DNA of 32,488 nt. Source: Nitrospirillum pindoramense (GTDB taxonomy: Bacteria; Pseudomonadota; Alphaproteobacteria; Azospirillales; Azospirillaceae). Made by a program: the position numbers and the translations under genes. The stretch spans positions 1 through 32,488 of the forward strand of contig NZ_VITR01000030.1 of NCBI RefSeq assembly GCF_007827955.1, read 5' to 3'. Of the stretch, positions 1 through 7,841 are shown piece after piece (within the stretch, counting starts at the first letter, position 1; every line of letters begins with the position of its first letter). Below the pieces are notes generated by a model. The model did not search any database. It had not been told where the DNA came from and saw nothing but the letters and a program-made list of their open reading frames with translations.

Positions 1-87
1 CCACTAAGGCCGAAGCCTTCGTTCGACTTGCATGTGTTAGGCATGCCGCCAGCGTTCGTTCTGAGCCAGGATCAAACTCTCAGGTTC
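1..87 (-). rRNA. rrs: 16S ribosomal RNA, 5' end (partial)
   Basis: The reverse complement carries the universal 16S 5' segment (AGAGTTTGATCCTGGCTCAG) followed by the conserved AACGAACGCTGGCGGCATGC stretch and a short helix-6 region. The gene runs off the left edge, so only about the first 87 bases are present. The mature 5' end is placed by counting back from the AGTTTGATC block using E. coli numbering, so it is good to a few bases. The variable region just after 'CAAGTCGAACGAAGGC' is of the kind I associate with Azospirillum and its relatives; this placement is from memory. Confidence 0.97.
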
Positions 88-308
88 AATGCGGTACGTC
101 CCCAAGCATGAAGCTCGATGACGACCTCAACGGAAACCAACCTTCGTCGGCACCTAAACCCAAGTCCGTTCCTGAACCCCCGATCGCTCGAGGGTCAATT
201 TCAGAGCATGTATTTAAGATACGTGGACGAGGCTGATTGCCTTTTTTGCGATCCAGATCGCAATGTCGGCACCGCCGCCCGCGTATCCCTTCTCGAATTC
301 CGTTCACT

Positions 309-320
309 TGTTCAAGAGCC
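309..320 (-). promoter_or_regulatory. boxA-like antitermination site in the rrn leader
   Basis: Read on the minus strand this is GGCTCTTGAACA, close to the bacterial rrn boxA core (TGCTCTTTAACA). It lies about 90 bases downstream of the predicted rrn transcription start and about 220 bases before mature 16S, which is where boxA normally sits. NusB/S10 would bind it in the leader RNA to keep RNA polymerase resistant to Rho. The match is imperfect, so the call rests on position plus sequence. Confidence 0.6.
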
Positions 321-414
321 TGGCGCCGCCCGCGGCGCCGGACGACTTAACCGGCATCTGCCGGCGCTTCGTCGTCGTTTCATCGTGCGGCGTTCACCGC
401 GTCGATGGCCAAAC

Positions 415-442
415 ATCTAATCGCTCACCGCGTCGCCGTCAA
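415..442 (-). promoter_or_regulatory. rRNA operon promoter
   Basis: On the minus strand there is TTGACG (bases 442-437), a 16-base spacer and TTAGAT (420-415). A 16-base spacer is common in rRNA promoters. Directly upstream (about 443-475) are A-rich blocks (AAAAAAGA, GAAAAAAT) that could act as an UP element. The predicted start, near 408, leaves a leader of about 320 bases containing the boxA-like site. A second promoter further upstream is possible, but I found no convincing second pair of hexamers. Confidence 0.7.
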
Positions 443-860
443 GTATCTTTTTTCGTCGTCGTCGATTTTTTCAAATCAACGTCAGCGCCACAGATACAGG
501 ACGGAAGGCAATGCCCGGAACCCGTTCGAATTAATCAGCCAACCTGCGCGAACTATAAAATTCGCCTAGCGCCGACTATTCGCAACAAGCGCCAATTCAT
601 TGGCCGATGTAGCGTTAGATGCTTTCACTTTTTCGAGAACCGTGCCGCATTTACTTGCGACGCCCGGCCCATTGTTCGGCTGCAACGCAACCAACCGTGG
701 GCCAGGGCGGCGGGTTATAGGGGAAGGTCTGGGGGCTGTAAAGCGCTTTCTTCGCCCTTTCAGCGAGCACGGCGTCGAAGGCTGCCTTGAGGGAATTCGG
801 GGCGTCGGCGGCTTGAATTATAACGGCGCCCGCAGTCCCGGTGGGCGCGCACGCCGCGGG
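443..860. other. Non-coding gap upstream of the rRNA promoter
   Basis: This gap of more than 400 bases separates the rrn promoter from the next minus-strand gene. It has an A/T-rich patch by the promoter and scattered short AT stretches (around 535-560, and a TATAAT-like block near 820 on the minus strand without a matching -35). Open frames crossing it lack recognisable protein features or a good ribosome binding site, so I see no gene here. Confidence 0.5.
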
Positions 861-1415
861 TCAGGCGCTCTGGCGCTTGGCGGCGAAGGTCGGGGTTTCC
901 GACAGGTCGCCCTCGTGCGGCAGCGCATCCAGGACCTCATAGCCCTGGGAGGCCGGGAAGCGCAGCTGGGCCTTGCGCCGGGCCCGGGTGAGATCGCTGG
1001 CGAAGAAGAAGTAGTACCGCCCCTCCTCCCACAGCTTGACCACGCGCGTCGGCTCCATAGGCAGGCCCTCGGTACGGCGGATCAGGACGATCCAGCCGGT
1101 TTCCTGCAAGCCGCGGCGCTCATCCGTCACCATGATGCGGCGGTCCACCGACTCCAAGGCGTTCACCTGGTCCGTCAGGCCCTTCACATGGTTGGTCAGT
1201 TCCGTCGATTCCACGTGATCGGCGGCGCTGGTCAGCCGCTGGGACAGGCTTTCGCGCGCCAGCGTGCGTACCTGCTGGCTCAACACGTAACGGCGACGCT
1301 GCAAATCCTTGATGTTGCGCCGCGTGCGCTTGATCTGGCGCTGCGCCTTCTGAAAGGCGGGCTTCACCCCGATCAGGACGATCATCACGCCCAGGACGAT
1401 GCCGAACCAATTCAT
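861..1415 (-). CDS. Small membrane-anchored coiled-coil protein, function unknown
   Basis: This is a 184-residue protein that I do not recognise. Residues 3-20 form one hydrophobic helix (FGIVLGVMIVLIGV). A long, charged, heptad-like stretch rich in Arg, Gln and Leu follows, at about 21-95, and is probably a coiled coil. A compact C-terminal domain of about 80 residues follows. The start codon overlaps the stop of the upstream gene by four bases (ATGA at 1412-1415), so the two genes are translationally coupled. The C-terminal stretch FFFASDLTRARRKAQLRFP then GYEVLDALP resembles the same region of the upstream gene product (IWAANMEEARLEFERAFP, GFKVTHAQALP), so the two are probably distant paralogues. 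The single N-terminal helix suggests inner-membrane anchoring with a cytoplasmic tail. No catalytic motif is visible. Confidence 0.75.
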   Translation of the reverse strand: MNWFGIVLGVMIVLIGVKPAFQKAQRQIKRTRRNIKDLQRRRYVLSQQVRTLARESLSQRLTSAADHVESTELTNHVKGLTDQVNALESVDRRIMVTDERRGLQETGWIVLIRRTEGLPMEPTRVVKLWEEGRYYFFFASDLTRARRKAQLRFPASQGYEVLDALPHEGDLSETPTFAAKRQSA

Positions 1416-2008
1416 GGCGCGGCCTCCAGCGGCATGGTGGCCGGGTCGGTCAAGGCCACCTCGGTGGGCAGGGCCTGGGCATGGGTGACCTTGAAGCCCA
1501 AGGTGCGGGGAAAGGCGCGCTCAAACTCCAGCCGCGCCTCCTCCATGTTGGCGGCCCAGATGTGCACCGGCACGGGCCGGGCCCAACTGCTGTCGAAGAA
1601 GGCGTGCCGCTCCCCCCGCTTCACCTGATGGGAGACGGAGCTGTTCATCGCCAGGAATTCAAAGGGCCGGTTGGGCAGCAGCTCATGCCCCACGAGACGC
1701 ACGAAGCGGTGGGGCGACGCCTCCAGCTCCCGCACCTTCTTCTTGAGCTGAGCTTCCTGCCGCTGGGTGGAGAACAGGACGGTGGCGGCACCGGCGGCGG
1801 TGCTCTTGCGCGCCTCCACCCGTTCGGAGAGGCCGTTGGCCAGACGGGCGTAACGGGCAAGGCGCTGACGCAGGCCGCTGACGTCGGCCATATGCTCCAG
1901 CACCATGCCATAGACATGGGCCACCAGGGATACGAGCACGCTGATCCCGGCCGTGGCCAGGAAAACGAAAAGCCCGAACTCCACTATGGCGATCACGCCC
2001 TCGCCCAC
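1412..2008 (-). CDS. Membrane-anchored coiled-coil protein, function unknown
   Basis: This 198-residue protein was not recognised. It starts with GTG; a GGGGG block 7 bases upstream can serve as ribosome binding site. Residues 5-35 form one long hydrophobic segment. About 40-100 is a Gln/Arg/Leu-rich likely coiled coil, and the C-terminal 90 residues form a soluble domain. Its C-terminal pattern (A-N-M-x2-AR, then FP, then GF-x-V) matches that of the next gene, with which it overlaps by four bases, so the pair likely forms a two-subunit or redundant membrane complex (inference). The pair is placed between an rRNA operon and msrP, with no helpful functional neighbour. The GTG at codon 5 is an alternative start. 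Confidence 0.72.
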   Translation of the reverse strand: MGEGVIAIVEFGLFVFLATAGISVLVSLVAHVYGMVLEHMADVSGLRQRLARYARLANGLSERVEARKSTAAGAATVLFSTQRQEAQLKKKVRELEASPHRFVRLVGHELLPNRPFEFLAMNSSVSHQVKRGERHAFFDSSWARPVPVHIWAANMEEARLEFERAFPRTLGFKVTHAQALPTEVALTDPATMPLEAAP

Positions 2009-2085
2009 CCCGACGCCCCCAAGGTCATGTTCTCGGATAGCAATACTTTAAATTATCCGGAAGCGTCGGCAAGCGATTATTTAAT

Positions 2086-2109
2086 CCGGCCACTATAGTT
2101 AATGGCCGG
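2086..2109. repeat. Inverted repeat between msrP and the coiled-coil gene pair
   Basis: A 7-bp stem (CCGGCCA / TGGCCGG) encloses a 10-base AT-rich loop that itself contains ACTATAGT. It lies 9 bases beyond the msrP stop. There is no T-run on the minus strand, so it is a weak candidate terminator or an operator for the downstream gene pair. Confidence 0.35.
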
Positions 2110-2118
2110 TTCACGCGA

Positions 2119-3057
2119 CTACATGAACAGCGCTTCCTTTTCCAATCCCTTGTATAGTCCGGCCACCTGGGCACCATAGCCGTTGAATATCTGCGTAGGC
2201 ACCGACTCGTTGCTGCCCAGCAGACGCTCCCGCGCCTGGGACCAGCGGGGGTGGGGGACGGCCGGATTGACGTTGGCCCAGAAGCCGTACTCGTCGGCGT
2301 TCAGCAGGGCCCAGAAGGTCTTGGGCCGCTTGTCGGTGAAGCTGATCCGCACCACCGACTTCACCGACTTGAAGCCGTACTTCCACGGCAGGGTCAGCCG
2401 CAGCGGCGCGCCGTTCTGCGCCTGCAGCGGTTTGCCGTAAAGGCCGGTGGACAGGAAGGCCAGCTCGTTGGTCGCCTCCGCCATGGTCAGGCCCTCGACA
2501 TAAGGCCAGGGATAGAAGGGCTGACGCAGGCCCGGCGCCGGGTAGACATCCCGGCCGAAGGTCTGCAGTTCCACATAGGTGGCCGAGGACAGCGGCTTGG
2601 CGAAGGCCACCAGCTTGGCCAGGGGGAAGCCCATCCACGGCACCGCCATGGCCCAGGCCTCGACGCAACGGTGGCGGTACAGGCGCTCCTCCACGGGCAT
2701 GGCCTTCAGCAGGTCGTCGATGCCCAGGGTCATGGGCTTTTCCACCAGGCCGTCGATGCGCAGCGTCCAGGGCCGCAGAGGCATCTTCTGCGCCGCCGAC
2801 ACCACGTCCTTGGACGTGCCGAACTCATAGAAGTTGTTGTAGCTGGTGGCGGCCGCCTCCGGCGTCATGGCCCGGTCCAGGGTGTAGACGGGATTGCGGC
2901 CGGGCGCGTCGGCGGCCATGGCACCCCGGCCACCCAGGGCCAAGCCGCCGGCGATGGCGCCGGCGCCCACCATCATGGCGCGGCGGTTGATATAGGCCGA
3001 TTCGGGCGTCGCCGCCGACTCCGGCAATTCCCAGTCTCGCTTGGTCCTGATCAGCAT
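2119..3057 (-). CDS. msrP: Protein-methionine-sulfoxide reductase catalytic subunit MsrP
   Basis: MsrP (formerly YedY) is a periplasmic molybdopterin enzyme that reduces methionine sulfoxide in envelope proteins damaged by oxidants. The product is 312 residues, close to the usual length. It begins MLIRTKRDWELPES..AYINRR, typical of the family, with a twin-arginine signal (RRAMMVGAGAIAGGLAL, Arg25-Arg26). The molybdenum-ligand cysteine is in RHRCVEAWAMAVPWMGFPL (Cys131). The start at 3057 is chosen over an in-frame ATG 45 bases upstream because GAGGAAGG lies 5-6 bases before it and because family members start here. The heme partner msrQ, usually adjacent, is not in the window; the gene downstream is an unrelated membrane protein. 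The Mpo1-like gene is divergent across 228 bases. Confidence 0.95.
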   Translation of the reverse strand: MLIRTKRDWELPESAATPESAYINRRAMMVGAGAIAGGLALGGRGAMAADAPGRNPVYTLDRAMTPEAAATSYNNFYEFGTSKDVVSAAQKMPLRPWTLRIDGLVEKPMTLGIDDLLKAMPVEERLYRHRCVEAWAMAVPWMGFPLAKLVAFAKPLSSATYVELQTFGRDVYPAPGLRQPFYPWPYVEGLTMAEATNELAFLSTGLYGKPLQAQNGAPLRLTLPWKYGFKSVKSVVRISFTDKRPKTFWALLNADEYGFWANVNPAVPHPRWSQARERLLGSNESVPTQIFNGYGAQVAGLYKGLEKEALFM

Positions 3058-3285
3058 GGCGCCCTTCCTCACACCTGTCGCGAACGCCAGGTCCGACGTC
3101 ACCCCGGACCCGCGTCCCTAATAAAGAGGGAGCGGCAGGCCGCATATCAAGGACCCACCCGCTATGGATTCGATAGCCCGGCGCGGACAGGCGGCAATAG
3201 GCGCGCCCAGCAGACGATATGCCGCGCGGCGCACCGAAGAAAATGATATGGTTAGCGATCAATAACCCAACTCAGGGAGGGACCG

Positions 3286-3864
3286 GTGGCGGACGTGCCG
3301 TTTGACCAGACACCGCTTGATCAGGCACCGCTTAAGCAGACACCGGCGGCCAGCACGCTGTTTGAGCGCCAGATGGCCATGTACACCACCTACCACCGGG
3401 ACAGCCGCAACAAGGCGACCCACGCCGTGGGCATCCCGGTGATCGTCTTTTCCGTCGTCCTAGCCTGCACCCTGGTGCCCCTGGTGACCGTGGCGGGACT
3501 GGGCACAGTTACCCTGGGCCTGGCCTTGTCGGCCGTGGTCTGGGCCCTATGGATCGTGCTGAACCGGACGGTGGGCCTGGCGCTGGGGCTGCTGGTCGTG
3601 CCGTCGGTGCTGCTGTCCGCCTGGGCGGTGGCGCGGCTGTCCACCGGCACGGTGCAGGGACTGGCGGGCGCCCTGTTCGTCGGCGGCTGGGTGCTGCAGC
3701 TGCTGGGCCATGTCTATGAAGGCCGGAAGCCGGCGCTGGTGGACAACCTGTTCCAGGCCCTCATCGGCCCCATGTTCATCGCCATGGAGGCCCTGCTCGC
3801 CCTGGGCCTGGCCCCCGCCGGCCTGCATGAGCGCATTGAGCGGCAGGCTGGCCCGCGGTCCTGA
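3286..3864 (+). CDS. Mpo1/DUF962-like membrane protein (putative 2-hydroxy fatty acid dioxygenase)
   Basis: This is a 192-residue protein with four or more hydrophobic segments (about 48-70, 72-88, 91-112, 120-140, 155-175). The family signatures are visible: YHRDSRNKATHAVGIPVIVF near residue 37 and LLGHVYEGRKPAL near 140, then VDNLFQALIGPMFIAME. In yeast, Mpo1 is an iron-dependent dioxygenase that shortens 2-hydroxy fatty acids; conserved histidines bind the iron, and His37, His46 and His145 (approximate positions) are candidates here. Bacterial members are mostly uncharacterised, so substrate is not known. The GTG start is supported by GGGAGG five bases upstream. The N-terminal 25 residues carry a repeated D/K-QTPL motif and are probably disordered. 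A strong hairpin terminator follows. Confidence 0.85.
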   Translation: MADVPFDQTPLDQAPLKQTPAASTLFERQMAMYTTYHRDSRNKATHAVGIPVIVFSVVLACTLVPLVTVAGLGTVTLGLALSAVVWALWIVLNRTVGLALGLLVVPSVLLSAWAVARLSTGTVQGLAGALFVGGWVLQLLGHVYEGRKPALVDNLFQALIGPMFIAMEALLALGLAPAGLHERIERQAGPRS

Positions 3865-3875
3865 CCGGAAAAGCG

Positions 3876-3901
3876 AAAGGCGGCCCCGTGGAGCCGCCTT
3901 T
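3876..3901. terminator. Bidirectional terminator between the Mpo1-like gene and dps
   Basis: A perfect 9-bp stem (AAAGGCGGC / GCCGCCTTT) with an 8-base loop lies between two convergent genes. Both outer flanks supply T-runs: TTTACC on the plus strand and TTTCGCTTTT on the minus strand. It therefore can end transcription from both sides. Confidence 0.85.
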
Positions 3902-3930
3902 ACCATATTGAGCGCTGATCGCGGATGGGC

Positions 3931-4401
3931 TCAGCCTTCCAGCATGGCCCGCAGCATCCACGCGGTCTTCTCATGCACCTGCAGGCGCTGGGTCAGCAGG
4001 TCGCAGGTCGGCTCATCGCTGGCGCTCTCCGCCACCGGGAAGATGGAGCGGGCGGTGCGGGCCACGGCCTCCTGCCCCTCGACCAGCTGCTGGATCATCT
4101 CCTCGGCCTTGGGCACGCCACGCTCTTCCCGGATGACCGTCAGCTCGGCGAACTGGGCGTAAGAGCCGGGGGCCGGGAAGCCCAGCGCGCGGATGCGTTC
4201 CGCGATGTCGTCCACGGCCACCGACAGCTCGGTGTACTGGGTCATGAACATGGTGTGCAGGGTGTTGAACATCGGCCCGGTAACGTTCCAATGGAAGTTA
4301 TGGGTCTTCAGGTACAGCGTGTAGGTGTCGGCCAGCAGGCGGCTGAGCCCCTCGGCGATGGCCTTGCGGTCCTGTTCGGAAATGCCGATGTCGATAGCCA
4401 T
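3931..4401 (-). CDS. dps: Dps-family ferritin-like DNA protection protein
   Basis: Dps forms a dodecameric shell that oxidises and stores iron and shields DNA from peroxide. The product is 156 residues, the standard length. The ferroxidase signature is clear: [16 protein letters not shown] then [14 protein letters not shown]. His37, His49, Asp64 and Glu68 align with E. coli His51, His63, Asp78 and Glu82. The position of E. coli Asp67 is Met53 here (MFMTQY), where relatives usually carry an acidic residue. The N-terminal tail is short and only weakly basic, so DNA binding may be limited. AAGGAA precedes the ATG. An Irr-box-like palindrome lies 74 bases upstream of the start, suggesting iron-dependent control. 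Confidence 0.95.
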   Translation of the reverse strand: MAIDIGISEQDRKAIAEGLSRLLADTYTLYLKTHNFHWNVTGPMFNTLHTMFMTQYTELSVAVDDIAERIRALGFPAPGSYAQFAELTVIREERGVPKAEEMIQQLVEGQEAVARTARSIFPVAESASDEPTCDLLTQRLQVHEKTAWMLRAMLEG

Positions 4402-4474
4402 GCTTGTTTCCTTCTCTTCTCGATCGCTGATTTGCCGGCAGGATAGCGCCCCGGGGGACAGCCGGCAAGATAAT

Positions 4475-4489
4475 TTAGAATCGTTCTAA
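4475..4489. promoter_or_regulatory. Irr-box (ICE)-like palindrome upstream of dps
   Basis: TTAGAA-TCG-TTCTAA is a perfect 6+6 palindrome in an AT-rich island. It resembles the iron control element bound by Irr in alphaproteobacteria (TTAGAA-N3-TTCTAA as I recall it). It lies 74 bases upstream of dps and about 145 bases before the divergent cupredoxin gene. On the minus strand it abuts TAAATTAT, a possible -10. Iron-storage genes are typical Irr targets, which supports the reading. Confidence 0.6.
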
Positions 4490-4633
4490 TTTTTCTCCGC
4501 CCTCGCCGTGGACCTCGCGTCAAGGGAACGCGCGCCCCAAGGGAGTTCCAAGGGGAAAATGTCCACGGATCGGTGCGCGGATTGTGGCACACTCGCGCGT
4601 CGAAAATACTACCTGCCTTCGAGGGGCGTTTTT

Positions 4634-5395
4634 ATGGGTTTCGCTGGCAGCGCCGGTCCGGGTCGCGCGCCCCTGGGGATGACTCTCATGGGGATGAACG
4701 TGACGGCTGGCCCGGGAAGGGACGCGACGACGGGCCGTGGGGCCTTGGCCCGCCTGGCCGTGGCGTTCATCTCGGGCGGCTTGGCATTGGGCACGGCAGC
4801 ACCAGCCGACGCGGCCGACCTGACGGTGACGGTGGTGGACGGCGCCGGCCACCCGGTCGCGGATGCGGTCGTGACCGCCACGCCGGACGGCCCGGCCCTG
4901 CCGCCCGCCGCCCCGACCGCCCCCCTGATCATGGATCAGTTGGACGAGACCTTCGTGCCCTATGTGCTGGTGGTGCCCAGGGGCGGCACGGTCACCTTCC
5001 GCAACAGCGACCTGACCCGCCACCACGTCTATTCCTATTCCGAGGCGGCGAAATTCGAGTTCGTGCTGTCGCCGGAGCAGATCGGGCAGCGCAAATTCGA
5101 CCAGACCGGGGTGGTGGCCCTGGGATGCAACATCCATGACCACATGATCGCGCACCTGTACGTCACGGCGGCGCCGTTCGCCGCCGTCACCGGCAAGGAC
5201 GGCAAGGCCAGGCTGGGCGGCCTGCCGGCCGCCGCCGTCACCGTGGCCGCCTGGCAGCCCCGGCTGAAGCCCGGTGCCACCCCGCCGCAACAGACCGTGC
5301 CTGCCGCGGCGCTGGGCGCCCCGCTCACCCTGACGCTGCCCCCCCTGCTGCCCGACACGCGGCAGGGTGCCGATCCCGAACGCGGCGGCTACTGA
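4634..5395 (+). CDS. Secreted cupredoxin (plastocyanin-like, methylamine-utilisation-protein-like)
   Basis: The 253-residue product has a Sec-type signal segment (LARLAVAFISGGLALGTAAPADA|ADL) followed by a beta-sandwich domain. Type-1 copper ligands are visible: His130 or His131 in TRHHVYSY, then Cys165, His168 or His170, and Met171 in GCNIHDHM. A short Gly/Ala-rich segment (GKDGKARLGGLPAAAVTVAAWQP, split here for length) follows, then a Pro-rich tail. Homologues are often named methylamine utilisation protein, but no mau genes are present, so that role is doubtful. It probably binds copper or carries electrons in the periplasm. The start at 4634 is chosen for GAGGGG seven bases upstream; ATG codons at 4679, 4688 and 4694 would give a more typical signal peptide. 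It is first in a three-gene operon, 25 bases before the EAL gene. Confidence 0.8.
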   Translation: MGFAGSAGPGRAPLGMTLMGMNVTAGPGRDATTGRGALARLAVAFISGGLALGTAAPADAADLTVTVVDGAGHPVADAVVTATPDGPALPPAAPTAPLIMDQLDETFVPYVLVVPRGGTVTFRNSDLTRHHVYSYSEAAKFEFVLSPEQIGQRKFDQTGVVALGCNIHDHMIAHLYVTAAPFAAVTGKDGKARLGGLPAAAVTVAAWQPRLKPGATPPQQTVPAAALGAPLTLTLPPLLPDTRQGADPERGGY

Positions 5396-5420
5396 GCCAT
5401 AGAACGACAGGACACGGCCC

Positions 5421-7841
5421 GTGGCTCTCGGTTTCAGAAATCGGCTGGTGTTGTTCCTGATGGCCACCCTGGCCGTCGTGCAACTGGGCACCATGGTGAT
5501 CCTGTATGGCGTCGCGCGCTCCGCCCTGATCGACGCCGGCAAGCAGCAGCTGGTATCGAGCGCCCAGTCCTTCAGCCGCCATCTCGACACGCTGGCCAAC
5601 CACCTGGCGGAAGACGCCAAGGTGATGTCGCTGGACTACGCCCTGCGCCAATCCATCGCCGCGCATGACAGCGGCACGGCCATCAGCGCCCTGCGCAACT
5701 TCGGCCGGCGGGTGGGCGCCAGCCGCATGCTGCTGATCGACCTGGACGGCACCATCGCCGCCGATACCGCCCGCCCGCGCGACCTGACGGGCCTGGGCCG
5801 CTTCGCCTTCCCCGACCTGCTGCCCATGGCCGGCGAATCCGGCCGGGCGGCGGCATCGGGCGTGGTGGGGGGTGTGCCCTATCGCCTGGTGGTGGTGCCG
5901 GTGCTGCTGCCCGATCCCATCGCCTGGATCTGCATCATGGTGCGGGTGGACGACCGCTTCGCGGAGGAGCTGCGCGCCCTGTCGCCCTTGCGCAAGGATA
6001 TCGCGCTGGCCGGCCAGACGGCGCCGGACGCGGCCTGGTCGGTGGTGGCGGCGGCCGGCGATCCCATGGACCCGCTGGCGGGCATCGCCGGCCCGGGGCA
6101 AATGGCGGCGGCAGAGCCGCAGCTGCTGACCAAGCACGGGGCGGAATACCTGGTGCTGACCACGCCCATCCCCACGGCGCCCGGCAGCCTGCCCATGCTG
6201 GCCGTGCTGCAATATCCGCTGGACGAGGCGCTGGCCCCCTATCGCAAGATCATGCTGTACATGGGCGCGCTGATGGCGGGCGGCCTGATGGTGGCCCTGG
6301 CGGGCATTGGCCTGATCGCGCGCGGCGTCACGCGCCCGGTGACGGCGCTGGCCGCCGTGGCCCGGCGTATCGCCGATGGCGACTACACCCCCCTGCCGCC
6401 GGTGCGCACCAAGGATGAAATCGGGCAACTGACCACCGCCCTGGACGACATGGCCCAGGCCATCGCCGACCGCGAGGACCACATCCGCCACCAGTCGCTG
6501 CACGACGCGGTGACGGGCCTGCCCAACCGTCTGGACCTGGAAGAACGGGTGGACCAGGCGATAGACCAGGGTCACGGCGTCACCTTGCTGCTGGTGGGCC
6601 TGGACCGCCTGCGTGAAATCGCCAACACCCTGGGCCACGACCTGGCCGACCGCGTGGCCCGCGATGCCGGCGCGAGGCTGGCCCGTGTCCTGGCGACCAA
6701 CGGCGCCGCCGACGCCACCGTCGCCCGGGTGTCGGAACAGGGCTTCGCCATCCTGCTGGTGGACCGCGATATCGCCGCCGCCCAGGCATTGGCACCGGCG
6801 CTGGTCGCGGCCTTCGACACGCCCTACACCGAGGCGCCCTTCGGCGAGGGCGAGGTGACCGTGGACCTGGCGGCGGGCGTCGGCATCGCCGCGTATCCCG
6901 ACCCCACCCCCGGCGCGCCCCCCTCCGACACGGCCAGCATCCTGTTGCGCCACGCCGACGTGGCCGTGCTGGACGCCCGCGCGGCGGAGTCGCACATCCG
7001 CGTGTACAACCACGCCGCCGATCCGCACCGGCCCGAACGCCTGTCGCTGATGGGTGACCTGAAGATCGCCATCGAGCAGGACGCGCTGGCCCTGGCCTAC
7101 CAGCCCAAGCTGGAGCCCCGGACGGGACGGGTGGTGGGGGCGGAGGCGCTGGTGCGCTGGACCCATCCGCGCCGCGGCTTCGTCCCGCCGGACAGCTTCA
7201 TCCCCCTGGCCGAGGAAACCGGCGCCATCCGGCACCTGACCCGGTGGGGCCTGCGGCGGGCGCTGCTCCAGACGGCGGACTGGGCGGCGGCGGGCCACGA
7301 CCTGCGCATGTCGGTCAACCTGTCGGTGCGCGACCTGGGTGACGCCGCCCTGCCGGACCGCATCGACGCGCTGCTGGAAGAGACCGGCCTGAAGCCTGAC
7401 CGGCTGATGCTGGAGATCACGGAAAGCGCCATCATGGGGGACCCGGAGACGGCGGTCGCCCTGCTGAGTCGCCTGGCCGACCGGGGCATGGACCTGTCCA
7501 TCGACGATTTCGGCGTGGGCCAATCCTCCTTCGCCTATCTGCGCCGCCTGCCGGTGCGGGAGATCAAGATCGACCGCTCCTTCATCCGGACCCTGGCGGA
7601 AACGGCACAGGACCAGGCCATCGTCAGCACCATCATCAAGCTGGGGCACAGCCTGGGCTACAAGGTCACAGCGGAGGGGGTGGAAGATGGCCCCGCCCTG
7701 GCCCTGCTGGCCGAGATGGGCTGCGACCTGGCCCAGGGCTATTACATCGCCCGGCCCCTGACGCCGGCCGCGTTCACCGACTTCCTGGCCAGGCACGCCG
7801 CGGGCGAAATGCCCTGGCAGGCCAGGGAAGCGCGGGGATGA
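5421..7841 (+). CDS. Membrane EAL-domain cyclic di-GMP phosphodiesterase with degenerate GGDEF
   Basis: This 806-residue GTG-initiated protein has a helix at about 8-28, a periplasmic sensor region of roughly 245 residues, a second helix at about 276-302, a HAMP domain (about 300-352), a GGDEF-like domain (about 358-530) and an EAL domain (about 545-795). The GGDEF site reads SEQGF (RVSEQGFAILL), so cyclase activity is unlikely; the DAVTGLPNR lead-in is retained. The EAL domain keeps AEALVRW, the Glu of EITES, DDFGVGQSSFAYL, KIDRSFI, the Glu of AEGVED and QGYYIARP, so it should hydrolyse cyclic di-GMP. The periplasmic part would sense a signal, plausibly one linked to the cupredoxin upstream. 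It overlaps the next gene by four bases. Confidence 0.93.
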   Translation: MALGFRNRLVLFLMATLAVVQLGTMVILYGVARSALIDAGKQQLVSSAQSFSRHLDTLANHLAEDAKVMSLDYALRQSIAAHDSGTAISALRNFGRRVGASRMLLIDLDGTIAADTARPRDLTGLGRFAFPDLLPMAGESGRAAASGVVGGVPYRLVVVPVLLPDPIAWICIMVRVDDRFAEELRALSPLRKDIALAGQTAPDAAWSVVAAAGDPMDPLAGIAGPGQMAAAEPQLLTKHGAEYLVLTTPIPTAPGSLPMLAVLQYPLDEALAPYRKIMLYMGALMAGGLMVALAGIGLIARGVTRPVTALAAVARRIADGDYTPLPPVRTKDEIGQLTTALDDMAQAIADREDHIRHQSLHDAVTGLPNRLDLEERVDQAIDQGHGVTLLLVGLDRLREIANTLGHDLADRVARDAGARLARVLATNGAADATVARVSEQGFAILLVDRDIAAAQALAPALVAAFDTPYTEAPFGEGEVTVDLAAGVGIAAYPDPTPGAPPSDTASILLRHADVAVLDARAAESHIRVYNHAADPHRPERLSLMGDLKIAIEQDALALAYQPKLEPRTGRVVGAEALVRWTHPRRGFVPPDSFIPLAEETGAIRHLTRWGLRRALLQTADWAAAGHDLRMSVNLSVRDLGDAALPDRIDALLEETGLKPDRLMLEITESAIMGDPETAVALLSRLADRGMDLSIDDFGVGQSSFAYLRRLPVREIKIDRSFIRTLAETAQDQAIVSTIIKLGHSLGYKVTAEGVEDGPALALLAEMGCDLAQGYYIARPLTPAAFTDFLARHAAGEMPWQAREARG

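Noticed and set aside
600-1628. Long plus-strand open frame of 342 codons opposite the coiled-coil genes
   Set aside because: It is antisense to two genes with clear membrane helices and coupled start-stop overlap, and its composition (His, Gln, Gly, Arg-rich) is typical of high-GC shadow frames.
5325-7796. Open minus-strand frame of 823 codons opposite the EAL gene
   Set aside because: Strong EAL and HAMP motifs are on the plus strand; the minus frame is His/Gln/Arg-rich with no domain, a GC-rich shadow.
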